The notes under the pieces were generated by a model. The model was not told the DNA's origin. It saw only the letters and a program-made list of their open reading frames with translations, and searched no databases. From SYIM01 sp041182885 (GTDB taxonomy: Bacteria; Pseudomonadota; Gammaproteobacteria; Burkholderiales; Burkholderiaceae_E), in the NCBI GenBank assembly GCA_049423065.1, contig JBMSQB010000007.1, positions 1-64,000 on the forward strand: a stretch of DNA of 64,000 bases, written 5' to 3'. Below, in pieces: positions 1 to 8,502 of the stretch. The position numbers and the translations under genes were made by a program. Numbering within the stretch: position 1 is the stretch's first letter; each line of letters starts with the position of its first letter.

Positions 1-119
1 GCGACATTCCCATGCCGGGCTACAACCACCTCACGCTCTGCGATGCACTGGCCGAGCCTGGCAATGCGCTCTTCAACGCCGCCGCACAACTCTGCGAGGC
101 CACAAAGCCTCGCCGCTGA
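1..119 (+). CDS. C-terminal end of an alpha/beta hydrolase (partial)
   Basis: The window opens inside a plus-strand reading frame (first full codon at base 3) that ends with TGA at 117-119 and gives about 38 residues. The segment PGYNHLTLCDALAEPGN resembles the C-terminus of arylformamidase/esterase-type alpha/beta hydrolases, where the catalytic histidine sits in a G-x-N-H context before a short helix and a LADP/LAEPGN stretch. The rest of the protein, including the nucleophile, lies outside the window, so the substrate cannot be inferred. It converges on the dehydrogenase gene that ends at 146. Confidence 0.5.
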   Translation, partial: DIPMPGYNHLTLCDALAEPGNALFNAAAQLCEATKPRR

Positions 120-145
120 CTGCCCGACAAAGGCGCACGCAAACC

Positions 146-1051
146 TCAGGCTGACCCGTTCAATGCCTCGAGCACCCGCAGCAACGACGAGGTGTCGTCG
201 CGCCCCCAGCCCTGCCCCACCAGCGCATTGAGCTGCTGCGACGTGACCGACGCCGCAGGCAGCGCCAACCCCAGCGCCTGCGACATTTCGATCACCAGCG
301 CGAAATCTTTCTGATGCAAGCGCGCCTCGATACCTGCTGCGAAATCGCGCGCCACCATCCTGGGGCCCATCAGATCGAGCATGCGGCTGCCGGCAAAGCC
401 TGACTGCAAAGCGCTCAGCACCCGCCCGACATCGGCGCCATTGCGCTTGGCGAACAGCATCGCCTCGGCAATGCCCTGGATGGTGACCACCTGCGCCAAC
501 TGATTGCAGGCCTTCGCCACCTGGCCATCGCCATGACCGCCGATATGCGTGATGGTTTTACCCAGGCACTGCAGCACCGGCCGCACTTCGTCGAGCACCG
601 CGGCCTCGCCCCCCACCATGATTGACAAGGTGGCCTCGCGCGCACCCTTCTCGCCGCCCGACACCGGGCAATCCAGCATTCGAATGCCTTGCTGTGCCAG
701 ACGCGCCGCCATGCCGCGCGTGGCCACCGCCGAGATGGTGGAAAAATCGATCACCACCGCGCCCGGCGCCAGCCCCGCTGCCGCACCGGCTTCGCCAAAC
801 AGCACCTGCTCGACGTCTTCGGTGCGTGTGACATTGGTGCAAAACACCTGCGCGCCCCGCGCGGCCTCTCCAGCGCTTGCTGCAAGCACAGCCCCACGCG
901 CAACCAGTTCGCGCGCGGCGTCTGGCCGCCGCGCATACACCTGCACCGCATGGCCCGCTGCCAGCAGGTGACCGATCATGGGCGAGCCCATGGCGCCCAC
1001 GCCCACGAACCCGATGACGGGCTTTACAGATTGAGGAGCTTCGGCAGCCAC
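146..1051 (-). CDS. NAD(P)-dependent beta-hydroxyacid dehydrogenase (3-hydroxyisobutyrate dehydrogenase / GarR family)
   Basis: The protein has about 301 residues, normal for a family that oxidises 3-hydroxyisobutyrate or reduces tartronate semialdehyde in the cytoplasm. Near the N-terminus is the dinucleotide-binding motif GFVGVGAMG; further on are the substrate-loop motif PVSGGEKGAREATL and KACNQL with the catalytic lysine. No ATG precedes the Rossmann strand. The best start is the GTG at 1051, about ten residues upstream of it, overlapping the end of dctM by 28 bases, so translation is probably coupled. Its position as last gene of a TRAP operon suggests it acts on the imported hydroxy- or keto-acid, which is inference. 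The exact substrate is unknown. Confidence 0.85.
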   Translation of the reverse strand: MAAEAPQSVKPVIGFVGVGAMGSPMIGHLLAAGHAVQVYARRPDAARELVARGAVLAASAGEAARGAQVFCTNVTRTEDVEQVLFGEAGAAAGLAPGAVVIDFSTISAVATRGMAARLAQQGIRMLDCPVSGGEKGAREATLSIMVGGEAAVLDEVRPVLQCLGKTITHIGGHGDGQVAKACNQLAQVVTIQGIAEAMLFAKRNGADVGRVLSALQSGFAGSRMLDLMGPRMVARDFAAGIEARLHQKDFALVIEMSQALGLALPAASVTSQQLNALVGQGWGRDDTSSLLRVLEALNGSA

Positions 1052-2316
1052 AGCGTGATGGAAGGAAAGGCAATAAGCAACGCAAGCCGCAGGATGTCGG
1101 CAAACAGAAACGGCATCACGCCCCGCCAGATGCCGGTGGTGGGCACATCCGGCAGCAGGCTGCTGATCACGAAGATATTCATGCCCACCGGTGGGCTGAT
1201 CATGCCGATTTCCACCACGCACACGATCAGCACGCCAAACCAGATGGGATCAAGCCCCAGATGCACGATGAGCGGAAAGAAGATCGGCACCGTCAGCAGA
1301 ATCATCGACAGCTCTTCCATGGCGGTGCCAAGAATCACGTAGATGAAACAGATGGCCACCACCACCATCATGGGGTGCACATTGAAGTGCGACACGAAGG
1401 CCTGCAGGTCTTGCGGCAGCGAGGTGAAGTTCACGAAATTGGCGAAGATGGAAGCGCCAATCAGAATCGTGAACAGCATGGCGGTCATTTGCGCCGATTC
1501 GGTGAGCACTTCCAGAAGAATTTTCGGGGTAAGCCGCCCTCGCCCCAGCGCAAACAGAAAGCCACCCATCGCCCCCACGCCTGCGGCTTCCGTGGGCGTA
1601 AACAGGCCGCCATACATGCCACCCATCACGATCACGAACAGCAGCACGACGCCCCAGATGTGCCGCAGCGCCGTGAACCGCCCCGCCCAGTTGGTGCGCT
1701 CGCCGGGCGGCCCCAGTGCAGGATTGCGCCGCACGCAGTTCCAGGCCGTTCCCAGGTAGAACAGCGTGGCCACAATGCCTGGCACCACACCCGCGGCAAA
1801 CAGCGCACCAATGCTCTGCTCGGTCATGATGCCGTAGATCACCATGATGACCGACGGCGGAATGAGAATGCCCAGCGTGCCGCCCGCGGCGATCGTGCCT
1901 GCGGCAAACGACTTGTCGTAACCGAAGCGCCGCATCTCGGGCATCGCCACACGGGCCATGGTGGCTGCCGTGGCGATGGACGAGCCGCTGATGGCGCCAA
2001 AGCCCGCGCACGCCAGCACCGTGGACATGGCGAGCCCGCCCCGCCGATGACCAATGAACGCATAGGCCGCCTGATACAGCTCGGTGGACATGCCGGCACG
2101 CGTCACCAGATTGCCCATGAGCACAAAGAGCGGCACCACCGACAAGGTGTAGCTCGCCACATCCATGATCTCGGTGGCAGCCGAGGAAAACGCAGCCGGC
2201 ACCGAGCGCATGATCGCAATGCCCGCCACGCCCACCGCCGCCATCGAAAATGCGATGGGCACGCGAAGCGCCATGAGCGCAAACATGGCGGCAAATCCGA
2301 GCAACGCCTCGAACAC
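1024..2316 (-). CDS. dctM: TRAP transporter large permease subunit DctM
   Basis: This 430-residue inner-membrane protein is almost entirely hydrophobic, with about 12 membrane segments, the usual size and topology of the large TRAP permease, which uses the sodium gradient to import organic acids. Family motifs are visible: the GFGAISGSSIATAATM stretch around residue 110, GILIPPSVIMVIYG, FTPTEAAGVGAMG and ISPPVGMNIFVIS near the C-terminus. The start is a GTG at 2316 whose G is shared with the TAG stop of dctQ (TAGTG), typical of coupled translation. It works with DctQ and the binding protein encoded just upstream. Confidence 0.93.
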   Translation of the reverse strand: MFEALLGFAAMFALMALRVPIAFSMAAVGVAGIAIMRSVPAAFSSAATEIMDVASYTLSVVPLFVLMGNLVTRAGMSTELYQAAYAFIGHRRGGLAMSTVLACAGFGAISGSSIATAATMARVAMPEMRRFGYDKSFAAGTIAAGGTLGILIPPSVIMVIYGIMTEQSIGALFAAGVVPGIVATLFYLGTAWNCVRRNPALGPPGERTNWAGRFTALRHIWGVVLLFVIVMGGMYGGLFTPTEAAGVGAMGGFLFALGRGRLTPKILLEVLTESAQMTAMLFTILIGASIFANFVNFTSLPQDLQAFVSHFNVHPMMVVVAICFIYVILGTAMEELSMILLTVPIFFPLIVHLGLDPIWFGVLIVCVVEIGMISPPVGMNIFVISSLLPDVPTTGIWRGVMPFLFADILRLALLIAFPSITLWLPKLLNL

Positions 2317-2825
2317 TAGGCGCCCCTTTGCACGTTGGACTCAGGCTCGTCGTCCGGCAGCGCCCGCGCCGCGCGGATGGCCACGGTGAGATGCATGATC
2401 GCCGTGCACAACAGCATGATGGAAGCCGCTTGAATGAACGGGCCGGTGGGAATCTGCAGCTGCGCCGTGGTGTCGCCGTCTTCAAACACCCGGGCTGCAC
2501 GACCATGAATCAGCCATGCGCCGCCCAGGACCAGCACGGCACAGAACGCATTGGAGATGACACGCTGCCAGCGCCGCAGCGGTGCCGGCAACATGGGATC
2601 GAGCAGATCAAAAATCACATGCTCGCCCGCCAGCGACACCAGTGGCATGGCGATGAAGATGGTGCCGAGCATGCACAGCTCGGTGAGCTCGACGCTGCCG
2701 GTGATGGAGGAATTCAACACCTTGCGACCGACCACGTCGGCGAAGGTGAGCACCATCATGAGAAACAGCGCGATCGCCGCGCCAGCACCCACCAGCTTTT
2801 TGAAGGCGTTCATCAGAAATGGCAC
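2316..2825 (-). CDS. dctQ: TRAP transporter small permease subunit DctQ
   Basis: This 169-residue protein has four hydrophobic segments (about residues 12-33, 50-70, 87-107 and 125-150), the topology of the small TRAP permease that pairs with DctM in the inner membrane. The motif SVELTELCMLGTIFIAMPL around residue 45 matches the conserved DctQ helix. It lies between dctP (45 bases upstream) and dctM (one shared base). The ATG at 2825 is used; a second Met at residue 5 is possible. Confidence 0.88.
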   Translation of the reverse strand: MPFLMNAFKKLVGAGAAIALFLMMVLTFADVVGRKVLNSSITGSVELTELCMLGTIFIAMPLVSLAGEHVIFDLLDPMLPAPLRRWQRVISNAFCAVLVLGGAWLIHGRAARVFEDGDTTAQLQIPTGPFIQAASIMLLCTAIMHLTVAIRAARALPDDEPESNVQRGA

Positions 2826-2870
2826 GGGCCGACTGACAACAGCCGGCCCGCAGCCGCCTTGTGATTCCGA

Positions 2871-3881
2871 TTACTGGAGTTTTGCGATTTCAGCACGGAA
2901 CTCGCGAATGACCTGGTCACCATCGGCCAGACCTTTCGCCTTGGCATCGGCCACCCACTTGCGCTCGAGCGCATCGGTCTTTGCCTTGACCTGATCGACG
3001 AAGGCCTTGCTGGCGACCGTGTGCTGCACGTTGTTGGCCTGCATGAAGGCAGCGCCCAGTCGGTCGGCCTTGTCCCACGCACGACCGAAGAGCCGCGCCG
3101 CGTGCTCACCGGAAAGTTTGGTGATGGCCGCCTGGTCGGCGGGAGAAATCTTCTTCCAGGCGCCTTCGTTCATGACAAAGGCGAAACTGGTGTTGTAGAG
3201 CCCGCCCGAAAATGTGGTGCGATGCTTGACCAGGTTCTGGAGCTTGAACGACTCCACCGACTCGGCCGGGAAGAACACGCCATCCATCACGCCCGAGGAA
3301 AGCAGTTCGTACGACTGGGGCGCCGGGCGCAGCGTGACGTTGATGCCCATGATCTTGCCGATCTCGTTGACCATGCCGCCGCCCACGCGGAATTTGAGTC
3401 CGTCCAGGTCGGCGAGTGAGTTCACCGCGCGCTTGGTGTTGATGATCATGCCAGGGCCATGCGTGAACACCGTGATGACGCGCATGCCCTTGTGCTCGCC
3501 AGCCTTGCTCAGGTGGCGTTCATAAATGCGCTGGTAAGCCACCGAGGTGGATTCGGCCGAGTCACCCAGAAAGGGGAGTTCGGCGACCTGGGTGAGCACA
3601 TAGCGGCCCGGTGTGTAACCGTGAACCGAGAAGGACACATCCGTCAGACCGTCGCGCACCGCGTCGAAGGTTCCAGGGGGTGCAGTGACGGGCTTGGCGA
3701 GCGCATTGCAGCGAACCCGCCCCGCGGTGGCTTCGGTCACCTGCGTGCACCAGTCGGCCTGTGTAACGGTGAGTGCGTGGGTGGGAGGCACCCAGGTGGA
3801 GGTGGTAAGCGTGACTTGTGCCGATGCCGCGGCGGCGACCATGAGCGATCCGGCGGCAAAAACGTGGCGGGCTGAGAACAT
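2871..3881 (-). CDS. dctP: TRAP transporter periplasmic solute-binding protein DctP
   Basis: The protein has 336 residues. The first ~24 (MFSARHVFAAGSLMVAAAAS, then AQ) form a Sec signal peptide with likely cleavage after SA, so the mature protein is periplasmic. The body carries TRAP-family features: an N-terminal lobe followed by the GLKFRVGGGMVNEIGKIMG region that in the family contains the carboxylate-binding arginine, then AESVESFKLQNLVKH. The start at 3881 is chosen because a good ribosome site (AAGGGAGA) lies 7 bases upstream and the signal peptide begins there; the frame stays open further upstream but shows no domain. The ligand is not predictable by eye; the linked dehydrogenase hints at a hydroxy-acid. 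Confidence 0.92.
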   Translation of the reverse strand: MFSARHVFAAGSLMVAAAASAQVTLTTSTWVPPTHALTVTQADWCTQVTEATAGRVRCNALAKPVTAPPGTFDAVRDGLTDVSFSVHGYTPGRYVLTQVAELPFLGDSAESTSVAYQRIYERHLSKAGEHKGMRVITVFTHGPGMIINTKRAVNSLADLDGLKFRVGGGMVNEIGKIMGINVTLRPAPQSYELLSSGVMDGVFFPAESVESFKLQNLVKHRTTFSGGLYNTSFAFVMNEGAWKKISPADQAAITKLSGEHAARLFGRAWDKADRLGAAFMQANNVQHTVASKAFVDQVKAKTDALERKWVADAKAKGLADGDQVIREFRAEIAKLQ

Positions 3882-3939
3882 CAGGCGTCTCCCTTTTGAA
3901 TTGATCGAACAGGCTGAGTCAGTGACGCAGACCCGATGG

Positions 3940-3945
3940 ATTATA
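3940..3945 (-). promoter_or_regulatory. Candidate sigma70 -10 box for the dctPQM operon
   Basis: On the minus strand a perfect TATAAT lies at 3945-3940, about 59 bases before the dctP start codon and directly after the terminator at 3991-3964. The bases 17 upstream are only T-rich (TTTTTC), so the -35 is poor and an activator may be needed. Its placement between a terminator and the ribosome site makes it the natural promoter of the TRAP operon. Confidence 0.45.
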
Positions 3946-3963
3946 TGTCCGAGGGGAGTATCG

Positions 3964-3991
3964 AAAAAAAAAGCGCACATCGCTGTGCGCT
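3964..3991 (-). terminator. Rho-independent terminator
   Basis: Read on the minus strand, an 8-bp perfect stem (AGCGCACA / TGTGCGCT) with a four-base loop is followed by nine T residues. It faces transcripts arriving from lptF-lptG or from the segment 3992-4268 and lies upstream of the dctP promoter and gene. Confidence 0.8.
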
Positions 3992-4136
3992 CCAATGGCA
4001 GCGGTGCTGCCTCTCCTCCTCCTCGATACACCTGAGGATCCTGATTCGCGAGAACCAGAACCAACGGAGGCGGATGCTCCACGAAATTCCTGACGATTAC
4101 AAGTCGTTACAGCTTGCCTGAACTGCCGGAACTGCG

Positions 4137-4193
4137 CTGCGTTGCACCAAACCAGATCGCATTTCTCTTCAAGGAAATGATTGTGCAACGCAG
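4137..4193. repeat. Perfect 11-bp inverted repeat with 35-bp spacer
   Basis: CTGCGTTGCAC at 4137-4147 is the exact reverse complement of GTGCAACGCAG at 4183-4193. It may fold as a long hairpin in RNA, or act as two inverted protein-binding half-sites in DNA. Confidence 0.6.
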
Positions 4194-4198
4194 CATTC

Positions 4199-4223
4199 GG
4201 GTTCACCCTGCTAGGGTAAACCC
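4199..4223. repeat. Near-perfect palindrome, possible operator or RNA hairpin
   Basis: GGGTTCACCCT, a 3-base loop, then AGGGTAAACCC: the arms pair in 10 of 11 positions. It lies 46 bases after the lptG stop on the minus strand. There is no T-run behind it, so it is not a classical terminator. Confidence 0.5.
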
Positions 4224-4268
4224 CGCCCAAAATGATCGGTGCATTCAGGCGGGCGCCGACCCCCGCCC

Positions 4269-5414
4269 TTATCGGGTTCGATCAACCCACCTGAGCAGGC
4301 CCACTGCCACCACAAAGGCCACGATGCTCGGGATGCTCACCGCGACCAGGGGCGGCCAGGTGTTGAGCAGGCCCAGATGGCTGAAGAGGCCATTGAGGAA
4401 ATGGAAGGCCACTCCCAGCATGATGCCCGCGAACACCTTGTAGCCGATGCCACCTGCTCTGCTCTGCAGATACGCGAAAGGGAGCGCAAGCGCCATCATG
4501 ACGATGACCGCAAGCGGATAGACCACCTTCTTCCAGAAGGCGATTTCGTGCAGCTCGGTGTTCTGCTGATTTTCCCTGAGATGCCGGATGTAGTTGAAGA
4601 GATTGATCGCCGACATGCGCTCGGGCATCACCATGAGTACCGACAGCAATGCGGGCGTGAGTTCCGATGTCCATGTGCGGCTCGCCGCGGACGCGCGCTC
4701 GGTGCGAAGAAGCGGCAGCGGCTCCTGCGACTCCACCGGGTGATAGAGCGTGGTCGTCACGCCAGTAAGTTCCCAGGCACCTGGCCCCGTGAACTGGCCC
4801 CTGTCGGCCTTGACCACCTCGGACAGGCGCATCTGCTGATCGAACTCGAGGATGCGGACGCGGCGCAACGTGGCATCGGGCATCAGTTCGCCGACGTTCA
4901 CAAAGCGAATCCGCTGCACATCGCCAGCGGTATCGCGCAACGAATCGCGGATCCAGAGCCCGGATCGCAACTGGCCGCCCACCGCGCTGCCAAGCGACGA
5001 GAGCCGCAGCTCCTGGGCCAGTCGTTCGGCAGGCGGCGCCAGCGCTTCGCCCACCAGCGCGGTGAACACTGCCAGCCAGGCCCCCAGGCGAATCAGTTCG
5101 CCCAGCGCACGCGTGCGGCTCAGCCCCGAGGCGCGCATGGCGGTGAATTCGGAGTGCGCCGCCAGCTGGGCGAGTGCATACACGCTGCCAATCAGCGTGG
5201 CAATCGGCATCACCTCGTAGGTGCGTGAAGGCAGTGTGAGCAGCACATAGATGGCGGCTGCGGCGAGGCTGTAGCCGGCGCGTCCCACATCATCGAGCTC
5301 GTTGATGAAATCGAAGAACGCAAAGAGCGCCAGGAAGGCGATCAGGACAAACACCACGGCGGTGGCGATCTCGCGTGCGAGATAGCGCCCAATGGTTGAG
5401 CCGCCCCCAATCAT
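4269..5414 (-). CDS. lptG: Lipopolysaccharide export permease LptG
   Basis: This 381-residue inner-membrane protein is one of the two permease subunits of the LptB2FG ABC transporter, which extracts LPS from the inner membrane and delivers it to the LptC/A/D bridge. The N-terminus (IGRYLAREIATAVVFVLIAFLALF) is the first membrane helix of the YjgP/YjgQ family. Three more N-terminal helices, a periplasmic beta-rich domain (about 130-280) and two C-terminal helices follow. Length is normal. The ATG at 5414 lies 4 bases after the lptF stop, so the pair is coupled. Confidence 0.93.
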   Translation of the reverse strand: MIGGGSTIGRYLAREIATAVVFVLIAFLALFAFFDFINELDDVGRAGYSLAAAAIYVLLTLPSRTYEVMPIATLIGSVYALAQLAAHSEFTAMRASGLSRTRALGELIRLGAWLAVFTALVGEALAPPAERLAQELRLSSLGSAVGGQLRSGLWIRDSLRDTAGDVQRIRFVNVGELMPDATLRRVRILEFDQQMRLSEVVKADRGQFTGPGAWELTGVTTTLYHPVESQEPLPLLRTERASAASRTWTSELTPALLSVLMVMPERMSAINLFNYIRHLRENQQNTELHEIAFWKKVVYPLAVIVMMALALPFAYLQSRAGGIGYKVFAGIMLGVAFHFLNGLFSHLGLLNTWPPLVAVSIPSIVAFVVAVGLLRWVDRTR

Positions 5415-5418
5415 CGCT

Positions 5419-6528
5419 TCAGGCCGTTCCCGCGGCGGGCCGCGACAACGCGCGCCTCAGCCAGCGGCGAGGCAACCGGATCCGCCGCCAGAAGAGAAAC
5501 ACGATCACCACCGCGAGTGCAGCGTGGACCACCCATACCCCCACTGCAAACGGCACCCGACCCTGCCCGATCCAGGCGCTCACCACCGAGAGCATGTTGT
5601 TGTAGACGACGTAGATCAGAAGCGCGAGGATCAGGTTGATCGATCGCCCCAGCCTCGGATTGACCGCCGACAGCGGTATCGCAAGAAGTGCCATCAGAAA
5701 TGCCGACACCGGCAGGCTGATCCGCCAGTTGAGTTCGGCCAGGTTGGCGCGACTGGGGTCGGCGAGAAGTTCAACCACGCTCATGGTTCGGGCACTGGCC
5801 CCCGCCCCGGAAACATCGGCCCGCCCTTCCAGCAGCAGCCCGTAGCGCTCGAACTCCATCAACCTGAGGCTTCCCGACCCGGGCTCGCCGTCGTAGCGAC
5901 GCCCCTTCTCGAGCACCAGGTAGCGGTCGCCATTGGGCATGACCTCGATCTGGCCGCGCTGCGACACCACAATCACCTCGCGCTGGGGGTCGATCTGCGA
6001 CACAAAGACATTGCGGACCTCGGTGTTTTCGTCGTTGAGCGACTCCACATAAAACACCCGACCGGCGGAGGCCGATTCGCGAAACTGCCCCGCCGACACC
6101 CGTGAAATGTCTTCCCGCTGCGAGAACCGGCTCTGATATTCATTCGACTGCTTCGTTGCCCACGGCCCCCCCACAAAAGCGACCAGCGCAACCAGCAGCG
6201 CGACCGGCGCAACAAAGCCCAGCACCGGGCCCACCCAGTCGACCAGGCTGCGGCCGCTCGAGAACCAGATGACCATTTCGGAGTCGCGATAGGCGCGGGT
6301 GAGCGCCATCAGCACCGACACATAGACCGTGAGCACCAGCAGTACCGGCAGCAGGTTGATCGCCCCGAAGGCGATCATGGGCAGCACGCTGGCGGTATCG
6401 GTCAGGCCATTGGCGGCGCGCCCCAGCCAGCGGATCAGTGAGGTGGTGACCATCACCGTGAAAAGCGTGGCAAAGACAACACCGGCCAGGTTCGACAGGT
6501 CGCGCCGCAACGCTGTCTTGAAAAGCAT
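5419..6528 (-). CDS. lptF: Lipopolysaccharide export permease LptF
   Basis: This 369-residue partner of LptG in the LPS-exporting ABC transporter has the expected plan: N-terminal helices (about 15-35, 55-80, 100-120), a central periplasmic beta domain and a C-terminal helix pair (about 275-350). The N-terminal MLFKTALRRDLSNLAGVVF matches LptF proteins. It is divergent from pepA across 56 bases, the standard arrangement in many proteobacteria. No soluble lptB partner is in this window. Confidence 0.93.
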   Translation of the reverse strand: MLFKTALRRDLSNLAGVVFATLFTVMVTTSLIRWLGRAANGLTDTASVLPMIAFGAINLLPVLLVLTVYVSVLMALTRAYRDSEMVIWFSSGRSLVDWVGPVLGFVAPVALLVALVAFVGGPWATKQSNEYQSRFSQREDISRVSAGQFRESASAGRVFYVESLNDENTEVRNVFVSQIDPQREVIVVSQRGQIEVMPNGDRYLVLEKGRRYDGEPGSGSLRLMEFERYGLLLEGRADVSGAGASARTMSVVELLADPSRANLAELNWRISLPVSAFLMALLAIPLSAVNPRLGRSINLILALLIYVVYNNMLSVVSAWIGQGRVPFAVGVWVVHAALAVVIVFLFWRRIRLPRRWLRRALSRPAAGTA

Positions 6529-6544
6529 CGCGCGAACCCCTCGC

Positions 6545-6550
6545 TATAAT
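6545..6550 (+). promoter_or_regulatory. Candidate -10 box for pepA
   Basis: A perfect TATAAT lies 34 bases before the pepA ATG in the short lptF/pepA divergent spacer. No good -35 is seen at 17 bases; TTGAAA at 6518-6523 would need a 21-base spacer. A ribosome site (GAGGAAGA) follows close to the start codon. Confidence 0.45.
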
Positions 6551-6584
6551 CGATCGGTTGTGAGCAAAGGCCGAGGAAGACTCA

Positions 6585-8066
6585 ATGCAATTTAGCACAA
6601 AGACCCTGTCCACCGACCGTCTGAAAACCGGTTGTGCAATCGTGCCGGTCGTGGTCGGCGAACCCCTGGCGGGCGATGCCCGCGCCATCGATCAGGCGCA
6701 GGGCGGGCGGCTTGCCGCAGTCATCGCCCGAGGGGATCTGCAGAAAAAGGCGGGCTCCACGGTCATGCTTCACCTCGAAGGCGCACTGCAACGGGTGCTC
6801 CTCGTATCGGTGGGCAGCAGCGCCGAGGTCACGGAAAAAAGCTACACCGATGCGGTGGCCGCGGTCTGGCGGGCACTCGGGAACGCAGCGGCCGACGAGG
6901 TCGTATCGCTGCTCCACGAGGCGGCGGTCTCCCAACGCCCGCTCGAATGGAAGCTGCACGCGCAGGTCATGGCCGGCCGCGAAGCCGCCTATCGTTTCGA
7001 ATCGATGAAAAGCCGCAAGGAGTCCGCACCGCGACGGCCCCGACAGGTGGTTTTCGCCGTGCCCCGCGCCCAGCAGGCCGCCGCTTCGAAGGCCGTGGCG
7101 CGCGCGCAGGCGCTTGCCAACGGCATGGATCTCACCCGCGACCTCGGCAACCTGCCGCCCAACATCTGTACCCCCACCTATCTCGCCGATCAGGCGAAGA
7201 AGCTCGCCCGCGAATTCGGTCTGAAGATCGAGGTTCTCGACACCCGGCAGATGCAGGCGCTCAAGATGGGGGCGCTCCTCGCAGTGGCGCAGGGCTCCGA
7301 GCAGCCGCCCAAGTTCATCGTTCTTCAATACAACGGCGCATCAAGCCGCCAGCAGCCGGTGGCGCTGGTGGGCAAGGGCATCACCTTCGACACCGGCGGC
7401 ATTTCGATCAAGCCCGCGGCGGGCATGGACGAGATGAAGTTCGACATGTGCGGCGCGGCGTCGGTGCTCGGCACCCTGCGCGCCGTGGCTGAAATGAAGC
7501 TCAAGATCAATCTGATCGGCGTGGTGCCCACTTGCGAGAACATGCCAAGCGGCCGCGCCACACGTCCCGGCGACATCGTGACCTCCATGTCAGGCCAGAC
7601 CGTTGAGATTCTCAATACCGACGCCGAAGGCCGTCTGATCCTGTGCGATGCGCTCACCTATGTGGAACGTTTCAAGCCGCGCACGGTCATCGACATTGCC
7701 ACCCTGACCGGCGCCTGCGTGGTGGCGCTCGGCCATCACCACTCGGGGCTGTTCACCCCCCAGGATGCGCTCGCCGCCGAACTGCTCGATGCTGGCCGCG
7801 ATGCCGGTGACACCTGCTGGCGCATGCCGCTCGACGAGGCCTACCAGAGTTCGCTCAAATCGCGTTTTGCCGACGTCGCCAACGTGGGGGGGCGCGACGG
7901 CGGCGCCATCACCGCGGCATGTTTTCTCGCGCGATTCACCAAAAAATACGACTGGGCCCATCTGGACATTGCCGGCACCGCCTGGAAATCAGGCGCGGCC
8001 AAGGGTGCAAGCGCCCGTCCGGTGCCGCTTCTCACCCGCTTCCTGATCTCGCGTGCCGAGGGATGA
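6585..8066 (+). CDS. pepA: Leucyl aminopeptidase PepA (M17 family)
   Basis: This 493-residue cytosolic exopeptidase removes N-terminal residues from peptides using two divalent metals; in E. coli the homologue also binds DNA. The M17 signature NTDAEGRL is present around residue 345, with the upstream metal-ligand stretch VGKGITFDTGGISIKP and the lysine in KFDMCGAASVLG. The N-terminal macro-like domain occupies about residues 1-165. A ribosome site GAGGAAGA lies 7 bases before the ATG. It overlaps holC by 4 bases. Confidence 0.96.
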   Translation: MQFSTKTLSTDRLKTGCAIVPVVVGEPLAGDARAIDQAQGGRLAAVIARGDLQKKAGSTVMLHLEGALQRVLLVSVGSSAEVTEKSYTDAVAAVWRALGNAAADEVVSLLHEAAVSQRPLEWKLHAQVMAGREAAYRFESMKSRKESAPRRPRQVVFAVPRAQQAAASKAVARAQALANGMDLTRDLGNLPPNICTPTYLADQAKKLAREFGLKIEVLDTRQMQALKMGALLAVAQGSEQPPKFIVLQYNGASSRQQPVALVGKGITFDTGGISIKPAAGMDEMKFDMCGAASVLGTLRAVAEMKLKINLIGVVPTCENMPSGRATRPGDIVTSMSGQTVEILNTDAEGRLILCDALTYVERFKPRTVIDIATLTGACVVALGHHHSGLFTPQDALAAELLDAGRDAGDTCWRMPLDEAYQSSLKSRFADVANVGGRDGGAITAACFLARFTKKYDWAHLDIAGTAWKSGAAKGASARPVPLLTRFLISRAEG

Positions 8067-8488
8067 CGCGGGTCGATTTTCACTTCAACGCACCCGACCG
8101 GCTGCAATACGGCTGCCGGCTGGTGCGCAAAATTCACCGCAGCGGCGCACGTATCCTCGTCTGGTGCGAAGACCCGGTCGCGCTGGCGCAGTTCGACAGC
8201 CTGCTCTGGACCTTCTCTGACGCCGATTTCATCCCGCATGTGGTGGCAAGCGATCCACTGGCACCCGAAACGCCCGTATTGCTCACGGCCGAAGCGGTCG
8301 ACACGCCGCATCACGAGGTGCTGGTGAACCTGGGGCGTCAGACCCCGCCCATGTTCAGCCGCTTTGATCGACTGATCGAGGTGGTGAGCGGCGATGATGA
8401 AGACCGGACCCTCGCCCGCGAGCGGTGGCGCTTCTACAAGGACCGCGGCTACCCGCTCAACGCGCACGATCTGGCTCGCGCCGCCTGA
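8063..8488 (+). CDS. holC: DNA polymerase III chi subunit HolC
   Basis: This 141-residue protein of the clamp-loader complex links the polymerase to single-stranded DNA-binding protein. Family features are TRVDFHFNAPDRLQYGCRLV at the N-terminus, the conserved RILVWCEDP strand, LLWTFSDADFIPH and a C-terminal RWRFYKDRGYPLNAHDL. The ATG at 8063 overlaps the pepA stop (ATGA). It is flanked by pepA and valS as in most beta- and gammaproteobacteria. Confidence 0.93.
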   Translation: MTRVDFHFNAPDRLQYGCRLVRKIHRSGARILVWCEDPVALAQFDSLLWTFSDADFIPHVVASDPLAPETPVLLTAEAVDTPHHEVLVNLGRQTPPMFSRFDRLIEVVSGDDEDRTLARERWRFYKDRGYPLNAHDLARAA

Positions 8489-8502
8489 TGAAAGAGCTCA
8501 AC

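Larger units (their letters stand above)
3992..4268 (-). other. Structured non-coding segment between lptG and its terminator; candidate 3'UTR RNA
   Basis: These 277 bases have no convincing gene on either strand. Two inverted repeats are present: 4199-4223 (11-base arms, one mismatch, 3-base loop) and 4137-4147 pairing with 4183-4193 (11-base perfect arms, 35-base loop). The segment ends at a strong U-tract terminator. As RNA on the minus strand it would be a long structured 3' end of the lptFG transcript, or a separate small RNA; which one is not decidable from sequence. Confidence 0.35.

Noticed and set aside
3882..4082. Upstream extension of the dctP frame
   Set aside because: It would place 67 non-conserved residues before a clear signal peptide and read through the terminator hairpin.
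4074..4121. Short plus-strand frame MLHEIPDDYKSLQLA in the lptG-dctP spacer
   Set aside because: Fifteen codons with no ribosome site, and the strand is opposite to the likely transcripts.
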